Positions 44,590 to 52,647 of a DNA stretch of 64,000 nucleotides are shown piece after piece. The stretch spans positions 1,550,001-1,614,000 of the forward strand of contig CBDDDJ010000004.1 in NCBI GenBank assembly GCA_965226475.1, in the 5' to 3' direction. Position 1 is the stretch's first letter; each line of letters starts with the position of its first letter. A model generated the notes under the pieces. It saw nothing but the letters and a program-made list of their open reading frames with translations. It had not been told where the DNA came from and did no database searches. Source of the stretch: JASLMY01 sp965226475. Lineage in GTDB: Bacteria > Pseudomonadota > Alphaproteobacteria > GCA-2731375. The position numbers were made by a program, and so were the translations under genes.

Positions 44590-45936
44590 ATGGCGGATGA
44601 CGAGGAAGCCTCCTCCCTGGGCGGGCGGGTCAAGCGTTATGCGCAGGTCTCGACGGCGGTCGGCGGGCTGGCGGCCAGGCTCGCGGGCGAACGTTTCCTC
44701 GGCATCAAGCTCGACCGGGACGAGCATGCGCGCGAGCTGAAATCGGCCTTGGGCGGCCTCAAGGGACCCTTGATGAAGGTGGCTCAGATCATGGCCACCG
44801 TGCCCGAGGCGCTGCCCCAGGAATATGTCCAGGAGCTGATCCAGCTGCAGTCGAACGCGCCCTCGATGGGCTGGCTCTTCGTCCGCAGGCGGATGTTGGC
44901 GGAACTGGGGCCGGACTGGCAAAAGCGCTTCGACGAATTCGAACACGAGGCCTCGGCCGCCGCTTCCCTCGGCCAGGTGCACCGGGCGAGGCTCGACGGG
45001 TGGGAACTCGCCTGCAAATTGCAGTATCCCGATATGAGCTCGGCGGTGGAGGCGGACCTCCGGCAGCTCAAACTGATTTTCGCCATCTACCACCGCTACG
45101 ACCGCACCATCGACACCCGCCAGGTCCACGAGGAAATCGCCGCCCGCCTGCGCGAGGAACTCGACTACCTGTTGGAAGCGCGCCACATGTCGCTCTATTC
45201 CGACATGTTGAAGAACCACGCGGGCGTGCATGTGCCGGATGTGGTGCCGGAACTCTCGACCCGGCGTCTCCTGACCATGACCTGGCTCGACGGCGAGCGG
45301 CTGTTGGCGTTCAAGGACGCGGGAATCGAGGTCAGGAACGCCATCGCCACCAACATGTTCCACGCCTGGTATGTCCCCTTCTACAACTACGCCGTGATCC
45401 ACGGCGACCCGCACCTCGGCAACTATTCGGCCCGCCCCGACCACGGCATCAACTTGGTGGACTTCGGCTGCATCCGGGTATTCCAGCCCAAGTTCGTGCG
45501 CGGCGTGATCGATCTCTATCACGCGATCAGCGAGGACGACCGCGACCTCGCGGTGCACGCCTACGAGACCTGGGGCTTCGACGGCCTCACCAACGAGATT
45601 ATCGACACCCTGAACATGTGGGCGAATTTCGTCTATGCGCCGCTGCTGGAGGATCGCGTCCGCCGCATCCAGGAGTTCGAGGCGGGCGGCGTCTACGGCC
45701 GCGAGGTGGCGGAGAAGGTGCACAAGAAGCTTCGCAGTCTGGGCGGCGTCACTCCACCGCGCGAGTTCGTCTTCATGGACCGCGCGGCAATCGGCCTCGG
45801 CGGCGTCTTCATGCACCTGAGGGCCGAGGTCAACTGGCACAATCTGTTCCACGAGCTGATCGCCGATTTCGATGAAAAGCGCCTGCACCGCCGCCAGACC
45901 CGGATGCTCAAACGACACGACGTGCCGGCGCCCTGA
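44590..45936 (+). CDS. AarF/ABC1/UbiB kinase-like protein
   Basis: This 448-aa protein has the ADCK/UbiB features: the KxGQ-like segment LMKVAQIMATVPEALP, the alanine-rich loop ASAASLGQVHRA, the ATP-site lysine in ACKLQYPDM, the catalytic loop VIHGDPHLGNYS and LVDFG. Members support ubiquinone biosynthesis or lipid homeostasis as unusual ATPases. It stands alone between the SDR and the glycan locus. Confidence 0.88.
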   Translation: MADDEEASSLGGRVKRYAQVSTAVGGLAARLAGERFLGIKLDRDEHARELKSALGGLKGPLMKVAQIMATVPEALPQEYVQELIQLQSNAPSMGWLFVRRRMLAELGPDWQKRFDEFEHEASAAASLGQVHRARLDGWELACKLQYPDMSSAVEADLRQLKLIFAIYHRYDRTIDTRQVHEEIAARLREELDYLLEARHMSLYSDMLKNHAGVHVPDVVPELSTRRLLTMTWLDGERLLAFKDAGIEVRNAIATNMFHAWYVPFYNYAVIHGDPHLGNYSARPDHGINLVDFGCIRVFQPKFVRGVIDLYHAISEDDRDLAVHAYETWGFDGLTNEIIDTLNMWANFVYAPLLEDRVRRIQEFEAGGVYGREVAEKVHKKLRSLGGVTPPREFVFMDRAAIGLGGVFMHLRAEVNWHNLFHELIADFDEKRLHRRQTRMLKRHDVPAP

Positions 45937-46546
45937 GGGGCTGGATGTCTTTTAGCCTCTTGCGGGATGTTCCCGAAGACGAGCGTGTCCGGCTGCGCGA
46001 GAGTCCGGCTGCCTTTGGCCTCGGCGCGCCCTCGACAGGCTCGCCGGCCAAGCCGTGGCCAGGAGAAGCGTGGCCGGTAGGTCGAGCGCCACGGGTGGGG
46101 AGTGCGACAGAGACCGTAGCACGCCCGCTCGCCGGCCCACGCTCGCCGGCCCCTGTCGGCCTCCCGTCCCGGGGCGTCCGGACGACCCCCGGCAATCCCC
46201 GTGACATCACACAAGGCTAACGGAGTCCTGTGGGCCACAGCGGAAGTCGAGCAGGCTAACATCACTCCGACCGCCTTGCCTTCCACAGGCCCTCGATGTA
46301 GCGCGTTGGGTCCGCCTCGATGGTCTCGTTATGTGACACCCGAGAGCTTTATCCAGACAAAGTGCATGCCCGTGGGAGATGGGCCCGAGATGTCTCGTGG
46401 CGTCATGAGCACGCCCGCCATTTTGGCAAGTGGATAGAACCGATTGTATTAGGACTAGCAACCGCTTCGGGCCCGAGTGTTGCGCCAGTCGTCGCGCCGG
46501 CCGAGAAGTCGAAGCGATGATCACGTTGCTGCGCCGAGTGTTTGAG
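45937..46546. other. Gene-free stretch bordering the glycan locus
   Basis: These roughly 600 bases contain several short open frames on both strands, but none has a family signature, a good start or neighbours' codon use. Composition changes from GC-rich to more mixed toward the right end. The region may mark the edge of an acquired locus. Confidence 0.5.
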
Positions 46547-46561
46547 TTAATGCGATCTTAA
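46547..46561 (+). promoter_or_regulatory. CtrA-like box (TTAA-N7-TTAA), site 1
   Basis: TTAA-TGCGATC-TTAAG matches the CtrA consensus exactly. It lies 105 bases upstream of the 41-codon leader frame and the GNAT gene. Site 5 has the identical spacer TGCGATC. Confidence 0.7.
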
Positions 46562-46666
46562 GACGTCGATCCTAGTTTCGACCACGGTGCCGGTGCTATC
46601 GCGGCGACGGCCGAGCATCGGAGGCTTGTTTGATGAATGCCATACATTGATCCATCGAGGAGTAAC

Positions 46667-46792
46667 ATGGCGGTTACCGCTCGCCCTTCTGGCAGCCAAC
46701 CGAGGAATCGCCGTGCCGTTTCGACGTCAACGCGACTTTCATCGAATCGCGTGGCGCCTGGACGCGATCGCAGACATGGGGCCGAGCGCTGA
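46667..46792 (+). CDS. Small leader ORF coupled to the GNAT gene (41 aa)
   Basis: The frame starts ATG after a clear ribosome-binding site (GAGGAG) and encodes a very basic, Ser/Arg-rich peptide beginning MAVTARPSGSQPRNRR. Its TGA overlaps the ATG of the next gene as TGATG. The GNAT gene has no good ribosome-binding site of its own, so coupled translation is likely. It may be a regulatory leader or a short real protein; no family recognised. Confidence 0.45.
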   Translation: MAVTARPSGSQPRNRRAVSTSTRLSSNRVAPGRDRRHGAER

Positions 46793-47958
46793 TGGCGCTT
46801 TCGCTCGCTAGTACCGCGCCCAGCGCTGATCCTCCCTCGAACGGTGGTTCGCCCTCCGCCGGCGTAACGGTGGATTTCTGTCATTGGGACGAGATTTTGA
46901 CCTTGCGGAGCTTCATCGACCGGCATTGGCGACGTGATCACGCCTTGGCCAGGGACGAGACCCTGTTGCGCTGGCAGTTCGATCCGGCTCGGCTGGCAAC
47001 GCCGGATCCGGACGCGGGCCTTTCGGTGCTTCTGGCCCGCGAAGCTGGCGAGATCCGCGCCATGGTGGGCCTAATTTGCGCGCCGTTCTGCGTCAACGGC
47101 CACGTCGTCGACGGCGTCTGGCTGACCAATCTCTTGAACCTCTCACGCGACGGCAAGGGCGGGTATGGGCTGGCGTTGTTCACGAAGGTGCGCGCGCTCG
47201 GCATAAAGGCGATCGGCGCCATCGGCATCAACGACGATGTCGCCGAGATCTACCGAGGCCTCAGGTTTCGCATCGTCGAGGATTTGCCCCGGTGGTACGG
47301 CACACTTGATGGGGAGAAGGCCAGTCGTCTGATGGGCGGCGAAGCGGGAGCGGCGGCATCACCTCGGCGGGACGAGGATTCGGACTTTGCGGTCCGGCCA
47401 TGGCGCGAGGCGGGACGCGCATCGTGGGACGAGACATGGCGGCGACGGTTCGCCCCTGGCTTTGTCGGCATGGCGCGTGATGCCGGATATCTCGAGCAAC
47501 GCTACCTTCGACACCCGGCGTATGACTACGATGTGCATGTCGTCTCGCGCCGCAAGGATGCGACGATCGCCGGCATCGCGGTCACCCGGCACGAGCGCGT
47601 CGCGAACGACGATCTTTGCGTTTTGCGGATTCTGGAGTTCCTGGCGACCGAAGAGGCGGCGCCCGCGCTTGCCGGCCATCAGGTACGCTTGGGCCGCCGA
47701 GAAGGGGCCGCGTTCGCCGATTTCTATTGCTCCGATCCCTGCCGCGCCGAAGCATTGGTGGAGGTCGGGTTCAGGCCCGTCGACCCGACGGCGAAAGCGG
47801 CGCCGGCGAGCCGACTGCAACCATTGGAGCCCGGACATTTCAGGCTGAAATGTGCCGTCTGGCTAGCGCGCGATCTGGCGAAAGAGTGCGACTTGGCGAC
47901 CAATTGCCCGAGCCTCTATCTTACCAAATCGGACGGCGATCAGGACCGACCGAATTGA
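46792..47958 (+). CDS. GNAT-like acyltransferase of surface-glycan loci
   Basis: This 388-aa protein has a GNAT-type fold pattern. HWRRDHALARDETLLRWQFD near residue 45 resembles N-terminal blocks of acyltransferases in polysaccharide loci. The strand-loop GLSVLLAREAGEIRAMVGLI and the acetyl-CoA-site region SRDGKGGYGLALFTKVRALG follow. A second, weaker GNAT-like half occupies the C-terminus. It precedes genes for an acyl carrier protein, an SDR and an AMP ligase. It may therefore transfer a non-acetyl acyl group from ACP to an amino sugar (inference). The start follows the leader frame. Confidence 0.6.
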   Translation: MALSLASTAPSADPPSNGGSPSAGVTVDFCHWDEILTLRSFIDRHWRRDHALARDETLLRWQFDPARLATPDPDAGLSVLLAREAGEIRAMVGLICAPFCVNGHVVDGVWLTNLLNLSRDGKGGYGLALFTKVRALGIKAIGAIGINDDVAEIYRGLRFRIVEDLPRWYGTLDGEKASRLMGGEAGAAASPRRDEDSDFAVRPWREAGRASWDETWRRRFAPGFVGMARDAGYLEQRYLRHPAYDYDVHVVSRRKDATIAGIAVTRHERVANDDLCVLRILEFLATEEAAPALAGHQVRLGRREGAAFADFYCSDPCRAEALVEVGFRPVDPTAKAAPASRLQPLEPGHFRLKCAVWLARDLAKECDLATNCPSLYLTKSDGDQDRPN

Positions 47959-48094
47959 CCGGAACCGAAGATCGGACGATGTCGGGGTCGAGAAGGATGG
48001 ACCAAAAGCCGTTTTCTGGAATTTATGACCTTTCCCGCTGTCATCGAGCAGCCGGGCGCGCGCAGGGCACTCTGGAGCATGGGGGCGACAAGGA

Positions 48095-48385
48095 ATGAGC
48101 AAGTCGATCGCGGCCGTTCGGGCCTTCATCCGCGAGGAGTTGGCATCGATTACCGGCGAGCCGGGCGATAGCTTCGGAACCGAGAGCGTCTTGGTGGGCT
48201 CCGACAGCGGTATCAAGTCGCGCCAATTGGTCGAGTTGCTTCTGGCACTCGAGGAATACGCCGATGACGAGATGGGCGTCGAATTCGACTGGACCACCGA
48301 TGCGGCGATGTCGGATGTCCGCGGCTTCCTTCGTTCGATAGAAAGCCTGGCCGCGCACCTCGCCTCCCTGTCGGACGGAAGCTGA
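48095..48385 (+). CDS. Acyl carrier protein-like
   Basis: This 96-aa acidic helical protein resembles stand-alone ACPs: LVGSDSGIKSRQLVELLLAL covers the phosphopantetheine site, with Ser42. The usual DSL reads KSR here, which is unusual and may affect recognition by the transferase. The stop overlaps the SDR start as TGATG. It is the acyl holder in a small cassette with the SDR and AMP ligase. Confidence 0.75.
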   Translation: MSKSIAAVRAFIREELASITGEPGDSFGTESVLVGSDSGIKSRQLVELLLALEEYADDEMGVEFDWTTDAAMSDVRGFLRSIESLAAHLASLSDGS

Positions 48386-49071
48386 TGGCGGACACCGTCA
48401 TCGTCACGGGCGCCTCGCGTGGCATCGGCCACTACTGCGCCGGCAAGCTGCACGAGGCTGGCTACCGCGTAATCGGCATCGGCCGCAATCCGGACGCGGA
48501 GGAACCGTTCGAGACTATTGCCTGCGATGTTGCCGACCCCGACCAGGTGAAGCGCGCCTTTGCGCCGTTCCGTCGCGATAAGGAAACGTACGCGCTGGTC
48601 AATGCCGCCGGTATCGCCTCCATGAACCTGGTTCTGACGACGCCGCCGGATACCGTTCGACGCATCGTCGAGACCAATCTCTGCGGCACCATATACTGCT
48701 GTCAGGCGGTGGCGCCGGCCCTGATCCGAAGAGGCGAGGGGCGGATCGTCAACTTCTCGACGATCGCGGTCCCGTTGGCCCTGAAAGGCGAGGCGGTCTA
48801 CGTCGCCTCCAAGGCTGGCGTCGAGGGCTTCAGCAGGGCCTTCGCCCGCGAGATGGCCGACCACGGCTGCACCGTCAACGTCATCGCGCCGGGCCCGGTC
48901 GAGACCGATTTGATCGCCAAGGTGCCGAGCGAGAAGATCGACGCCATTGTCGAGCGCCAGATCATCACCAGCCGAGCGCTGCCGGAAGACGTCTATCGAA
49001 TACTTTCCCTACTGTTGACGCCGGAAAGCGCGATGCTGACGGGCGCCATTGTACATGTCGGAGGCGCCTGA
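48385..49071 (+). CDS. Short-chain dehydrogenase/reductase (FabG-like)
   Basis: This 228-aa SDR has TGASRGIG (residues 8-15), NAAGIAS, Ser in VNFSTIA and YVASKAG, and ends with TGAIVHVGGA. It is translationally coupled to the ACP gene. Together with ACP and AMP ligase it could reduce a 3-ketoacyl-ACP to 3-hydroxyacyl-ACP, giving a hydroxyacyl donor for sugar N-acylation (inference). Confidence 0.85.
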   Translation: MADTVIVTGASRGIGHYCAGKLHEAGYRVIGIGRNPDAEEPFETIACDVADPDQVKRAFAPFRRDKETYALVNAAGIASMNLVLTTPPDTVRRIVETNLCGTIYCCQAVAPALIRRGEGRIVNFSTIAVPLALKGEAVYVASKAGVEGFSRAFAREMADHGCTVNVIAPGPVETDLIAKVPSEKIDAIVERQIITSRALPEDVYRILSLLLTPESAMLTGAIVHVGGA

Positions 49072-49072
49072 C

Positions 49073-50382
49073 ATGGGCTTATTGGACGAGCTCGGCGCCA
49101 TCCACGAGGACAGCCCCGGCGCTTTCCTCGCGGGCGTGGCGGGTGAACTCTATTTTCGCGATGTCTTGGCGGAGAAGGACGTCGACCTGAGCGAGGTTCG
49201 CGCCGGCGACGTGGTCGCCCTGATCGGCGATTTCGGCGCCCGGGACATCGCGACGTTGCTGAGGCTCTTCGATCGCGATTGTGTCGTCGTGCCGTTGACC
49301 GACGACACCCGCGCCGATCATCCATATTTCTTCGAGAGCGCTTTGGTCGATTGGGTGATCGAGGACGGATCGAAGCAGCGTTGCCGGCCGGGACGATGCC
49401 AGCACGCGTCGTTGAATGAACTGAGAGAGAGAGAGAGAGAGGTCATCCCGGACTGGTTCTGTTTTCCTCGGGTACGACGGGGCGGCCCAAGGCGATCCTG
49501 CATGATTTCGCGGCCTTCCTGGTTCGCTTTCGAACGCCGCGGCCGGCCTTGCGAACGCTGAATTTTCTGCTCTTCGATCACATCGGCGGTATCAACACGC
49601 TGCTGCATACGCTCTTCAACAAGGGCGTCGTCGTGGCGCCGTCGGGCCGGACGCCGGAGACGGTGCTTCGCGATATCCGCGATTTCGGCGTCGAGGTCTT
49701 GCCGACGACGCCGAGTTTCTTGCGCATGGTCCTGTTGAGCGGACTTCTGGAAGAGGCCGTGCCGTCGAGCCTCAAGCTGATCACCTACGGCACCGAGCGG
49801 ATGGACGAGAGCACCCTTGAAACGCTCTGCCGCCTGTTGCCGAAGGTCGACTTTCGCCAGACCTTCGGCATGTCGGAGCTCGGCATTCTGCGGGTGAAGT
49901 CGAGGGCGAGCGATAGCCTTTGGATGAAAGTGGGCGGCGAGGGAGTCGAGATCCGGGTGGTCGAGGAAAGATTACAAATTCTTCCCGAGAACCGAATGCT
50001 CGGATATCTGAACGCGCCCTCGCCGTTCCTGGACGGGGGCTGGTACGACACCGGCGATCTGGTCGACCAGGACGACGCGTTCATAAAGGTCGTGGGCCGG
50101 GCCACCGAGGTCATCAACGTCGGCGGCATTAAGGTCCTGCCCAGCGAGATCGAGCGCGTCGCCTTGGAGCACGCCGACGTTCTCCGTGCCCATGCGGTCG
50201 GTGCCGACAATCCCATAACCGGGGAGCATATCGAGGTGACCGTCCAGCCCCGGCCCGAGGCCGCGCTCGATCGGCGTGCCATGCGCGGCCATTTCGAGAA
50301 ACGATTGAGCGAGCATCTGCGCCCGCATCGGATCAGAATTGGCGAGGTGCAGGTCAGCCACCGGTTCAAGCGCGAGGGCTGA
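49073..50382 (+). pseudogene. AMP-dependent acyl ligase, out of frame at a (GA)9 tract
   Basis: The first part, MGLLDELGAIHEDSPGAFLA to LNELRERERE, is in one frame. The rest is in another: GHPGLVLFSSGTTGRPKAIL is the P-loop-like A3 motif, followed by FLLFDHIGGINTLLHTLF, TYGTERMDE, GWYDTGDLV and GRATEVINVGGIKVLPSEIE. Both parts belong to one AMP-forming ligase. Loss of one GA unit, or gain of two, restores a single frame of 436 codons. The gene follows the SDR by one base. The gene is either phase-variable and currently off, or the tract is miscounted. Confidence 0.85.
49423..49441 (+). repeat. (GA)9 dinucleotide tract inside the AMP-ligase gene
   Basis: Nine uninterrupted GA units plus a final G. 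With eight units the frame reads LNELRERERGHPGLVLF and continues through the ligase motifs. With nine, as sequenced, the frame runs into a stop 40 codons later. Slipped-strand mispairing at such a tract would switch the gene on and off. Confidence 0.9.
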
Positions 50383-50409
50383 GGCGGGCCACCGGCGCCA
50401 CGGATAGAC

Positions 50410-50424
50410 TTAATGCCATCTTAA
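50410..50424 (+). promoter_or_regulatory. CtrA-like box (TTAA-N7-TTAA), site 2
   Basis: TTAA-TGCCATC-TTAAG matches the CtrA consensus, with a spacer one base different from sites 1 and 5. It lies 48 bases upstream of the cytidylyltransferase start. Confidence 0.7.
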
Positions 50425-50472
50425 GACTTGCTGCCTAGCCTTGCCTCGGTTGGCAAGGTTAGAGGTGTGGTC

Positions 50473-51213
50473 ATGCGGACTTTGGGGATCATCCCTGCCA
50501 GAATTGGTTCGTCCGGCGTTCGAAAAAAGAACATCCGTCCGCTCGCGGGACGACCATTGGTCGCCTACGCCGTCGAGTCCGCCTTGGAGAGCCGGCTCGA
50601 CCGCGTGGTCGTCTCCACCGATGCCTTGGAGATCGCTAACGTCGCCCGTGGTGTCGGGGCGGAAGTGCCCTTTCTCAGACCACCCGAATTGGCGATCAAC
50701 GAAGCACCGGCCATGTGCGTCGTCCGCCATACCCTGGATTGGCTCGAGGTGAACGATGGCTGGCGGCCCGAGGCGGTCGCCTATCTGCAACCGACGTCGC
50801 CGTTTCGTACCGCACGGCATATCGATGACGCACTGGCCTTACTGGACGGTGCGGTGAATTCGGTTTGGACCATGGTGCCGGTGGCGGAACATCCCTACTT
50901 CATGTACCGGCCGGAAGAAGACGGGCGCTTGATCGAATATGTCGACCTGCCGAACAAGCCCGAGCGGCGCCAGGACGTTCTGCCCATCTACCATGTCAAC
51001 CCGATGATCGCGCTTTCTCGGACTTCCTACCTGACCAAGCGTGCGCGACCGAACGACCTGGTCGTCGACAAAGCCAACTTTCGCGCACTGATCATCAGTC
51101 GCGAGGACGGTCTCGACATCAACACCGAGTTCGAATTCCAAATGGCGGCGTTGCTCATGCGACAGCGTCGTCTTGGCGAAGAGATGCTGGACATCGAGAT
51201 CAGTGCCGCTTGA
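50473..51213 (+). CDS. CMP-nonulosonate cytidylyltransferase (NeuA/LegF-like)
   Basis: This 246-aa enzyme has the cytidylyltransferase start LGIIPARIGSSGVRKKNIRP, the LAGRPLVAYAVESAL segment, VVVSTDALEIA and YLQPTSPFRTARHIDDAL. It activates a nonulosonic acid (sialic, legionaminic or pseudaminic type) with CTP. An out-of-frame relative of exactly the same corrected length lies near 60.5 kb, so this copy is probably the only working one. It is first in a unit with a deacetylase gene and carries an upstream CtrA-like box. Confidence 0.88.
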   Translation: MRTLGIIPARIGSSGVRKKNIRPLAGRPLVAYAVESALESRLDRVVVSTDALEIANVARGVGAEVPFLRPPELAINEAPAMCVVRHTLDWLEVNDGWRPEAVAYLQPTSPFRTARHIDDALALLDGAVNSVWTMVPVAEHPYFMYRPEEDGRLIEYVDLPNKPERRQDVLPIYHVNPMIALSRTSYLTKRARPNDLVVDKANFRALIISREDGLDINTEFEFQMAALLMRQRRLGEEMLDIEISAA

Positions 51214-51222
51214 GGAAATGCG

Positions 51223-52185
51223 ATGACGAATATCGAAGGACCGCATGGCCTGATGTTCCATCACTTCCACGATGCGAAACATCCTCGTATCCAAGGCTCA
51301 CTGTCGGCGGAGGAGTTCGCCGAGCTGCTGAATTTTGTCGGGCGGCGCCACATTCTGCCGGCCGAGGAATGGCAGCGCCGCGCCCTGGCTGGTCGTCTCG
51401 GAGAGGACGATCTCTGTCTCACCTTCGACGATAACCTGCGCTGCCAATTCGACGTTGTCCTGCCGGTGCTCCGCGATCTCGGTCTCACCGCCTTCTGGTT
51501 CGTCTATACTTCGCCCTTGGAGGGCGTCGTAGAAAAGCTCGAGGTACACCGCTACTTCCGCAACGTCGCCTTCGACGATGTCGAGGCGTTCTATCGATCC
51601 TTCTTCGAGACGCTGACGAAGTCGCCCCATGCCGAGCTGGCGGTCGGACGCTGGCACGATTTCGATCCGGCACGCTATCTCGCCGAATTTTTCTTTTACA
51701 GCGACGAGGACCGGCGCTTTCGCTTCGCCCGCAACCAGATCCTGGGCGTCGAGCGCTACGACGAGATCATGGACAGGATGATGGCGGAGGTCGCGTTCGA
51801 TGTGGAGGCCACAGCGGAATGGCTATGGATGGGGGCGGCGGAACTGCGGCAGCTGACGCAGGCGGGACACGTTATCGGCTTGCATTCTCACACCCATCCG
51901 ACCGATCTGAAGATCTTGTCGGCGACCCGACAGGCCGCCGAGTACCGACGGAACTTGGAGATTCTTCAGACCATGGTGAGCGTGGCACCAACCGTTATGG
52001 CCCATCCCACCAATTCCTATAACGACGATACACTCCAACTCCTCCGCGACCTCGGGGTCCGCTTGGGGTTCAGGTCCAATCTGGCCATGCGGGAGCACGG
52101 ACCGCTCGAGCATCCGCGCCGAGACCATTGCCTGGTCATGGCTGAGATGCGGGAGGCCCGTGAGGTCCAGGCGAGGGTGGCATGA
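51223..52185 (+). CDS. Polysaccharide deacetylase (NodB-like) family protein
   Basis: This 320-aa protein has the NodB motif 1 LTFDDN near residue 66 and motif 2 HSHTHPT near residue 223. A long helical insertion lies between them, which is unusual compared with typical 200-residue domains. It has no signal peptide, so it would act on cytoplasmic glycan precursors. It follows the cytidylyltransferase by 9 bases and overlaps the aminotransferase remnant by 4. Confidence 0.8.
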   Translation: MTNIEGPHGLMFHHFHDAKHPRIQGSLSAEEFAELLNFVGRRHILPAEEWQRRALAGRLGEDDLCLTFDDNLRCQFDVVLPVLRDLGLTAFWFVYTSPLEGVVEKLEVHRYFRNVAFDDVEAFYRSFFETLTKSPHAELAVGRWHDFDPARYLAEFFFYSDEDRRFRFARNQILGVERYDEIMDRMMAEVAFDVEATAEWLWMGAAELRQLTQAGHVIGLHSHTHPTDLKILSATRQAAEYRRNLEILQTMVSVAPTVMAHPTNSYNDDTLQLLRDLGVRLGFRSNLAMREHGPLEHPRRDHCLVMAEMREAREVQARVA

Positions 52186-52499
52186 CCCGGCCGGCGATAG
52201 AACACGACGGTGCGGAGCCCCTGCCGCTGAAGGAGCCCGATCTCACCGGCAACACGACGGATTAGCTGCGGGAATGCATCGACAACGTCTCCTCGATCGG
52301 CCCCTTCGTCGACCGCTTCGAGGCCCGGGCGACCGAAGCCGCCGGTGCCGCGGGCGGGGTCGCGCGCTCGTCGGGCACGGCCGGTCTTAATATCGCGTTG
52401 ATGGCGCTCGGCGTTGGCTCCGTCGATCTCGTGAGACTGCCGGCCTATTCCTTCATCGCAAGCGCCAACGCGATCTCCCAATGCAGCGGCAAAGGATAG
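52182..52499 (+). pseudogene. DegT/DnrJ/EryC1 aminotransferase fragment (LegC-like)
   Basis: The remnant has the start of a sugar aminotransferase: LPLKEPDLTGN, then after an in-frame TAG (52263) LRECIDNVSSIGPFVDRFEA, ARSSGTAGLNIALMALGVG and PAYSFIASANAISQC. It stops there, before the PLP-lysine region, so it cannot be active. In legionaminic-acid pathways the LegC aminotransferase acts after the LegB dehydratase. Its loss here means the step must come from elsewhere in the genome or the pathway is broken. Confidence 0.85.
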
Positions 52500-52616
52500 C
52501 CCGGTCAACCGACATGGCGGCGCCCGCCACCGCACGGGCTCGTCCGACCGCGCCGCGCCTCCGCCGCTTCAAACCCGACAATGGGTCGGGAGCTGCTTTT
52601 CCCGCGCCCGCCGCCG

Positions 52617-52631
52617 TTAACCATGTCTTAG
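52617..52631 (+). promoter_or_regulatory. CtrA-like box (TTAA-N7-TTAG), site 3
   Basis: TTAA-CCATGTC-TTAG differs from the consensus by one base in the second half-site. It is 16 bases before the start of the TPR-MptE-like gene; if functional, the true start may be the ATG three codons downstream or later. Confidence 0.5.
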
Positions 52632-52647
52632 GGCCGCGCCGGGTTTA

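Noticed and set aside
46201..46524. Short open frames on both strands between the kinase-like gene and the glycan locus
   Set aside because: None has a recognisable domain or a convincing start; they may be decayed sequence but cannot be assigned.
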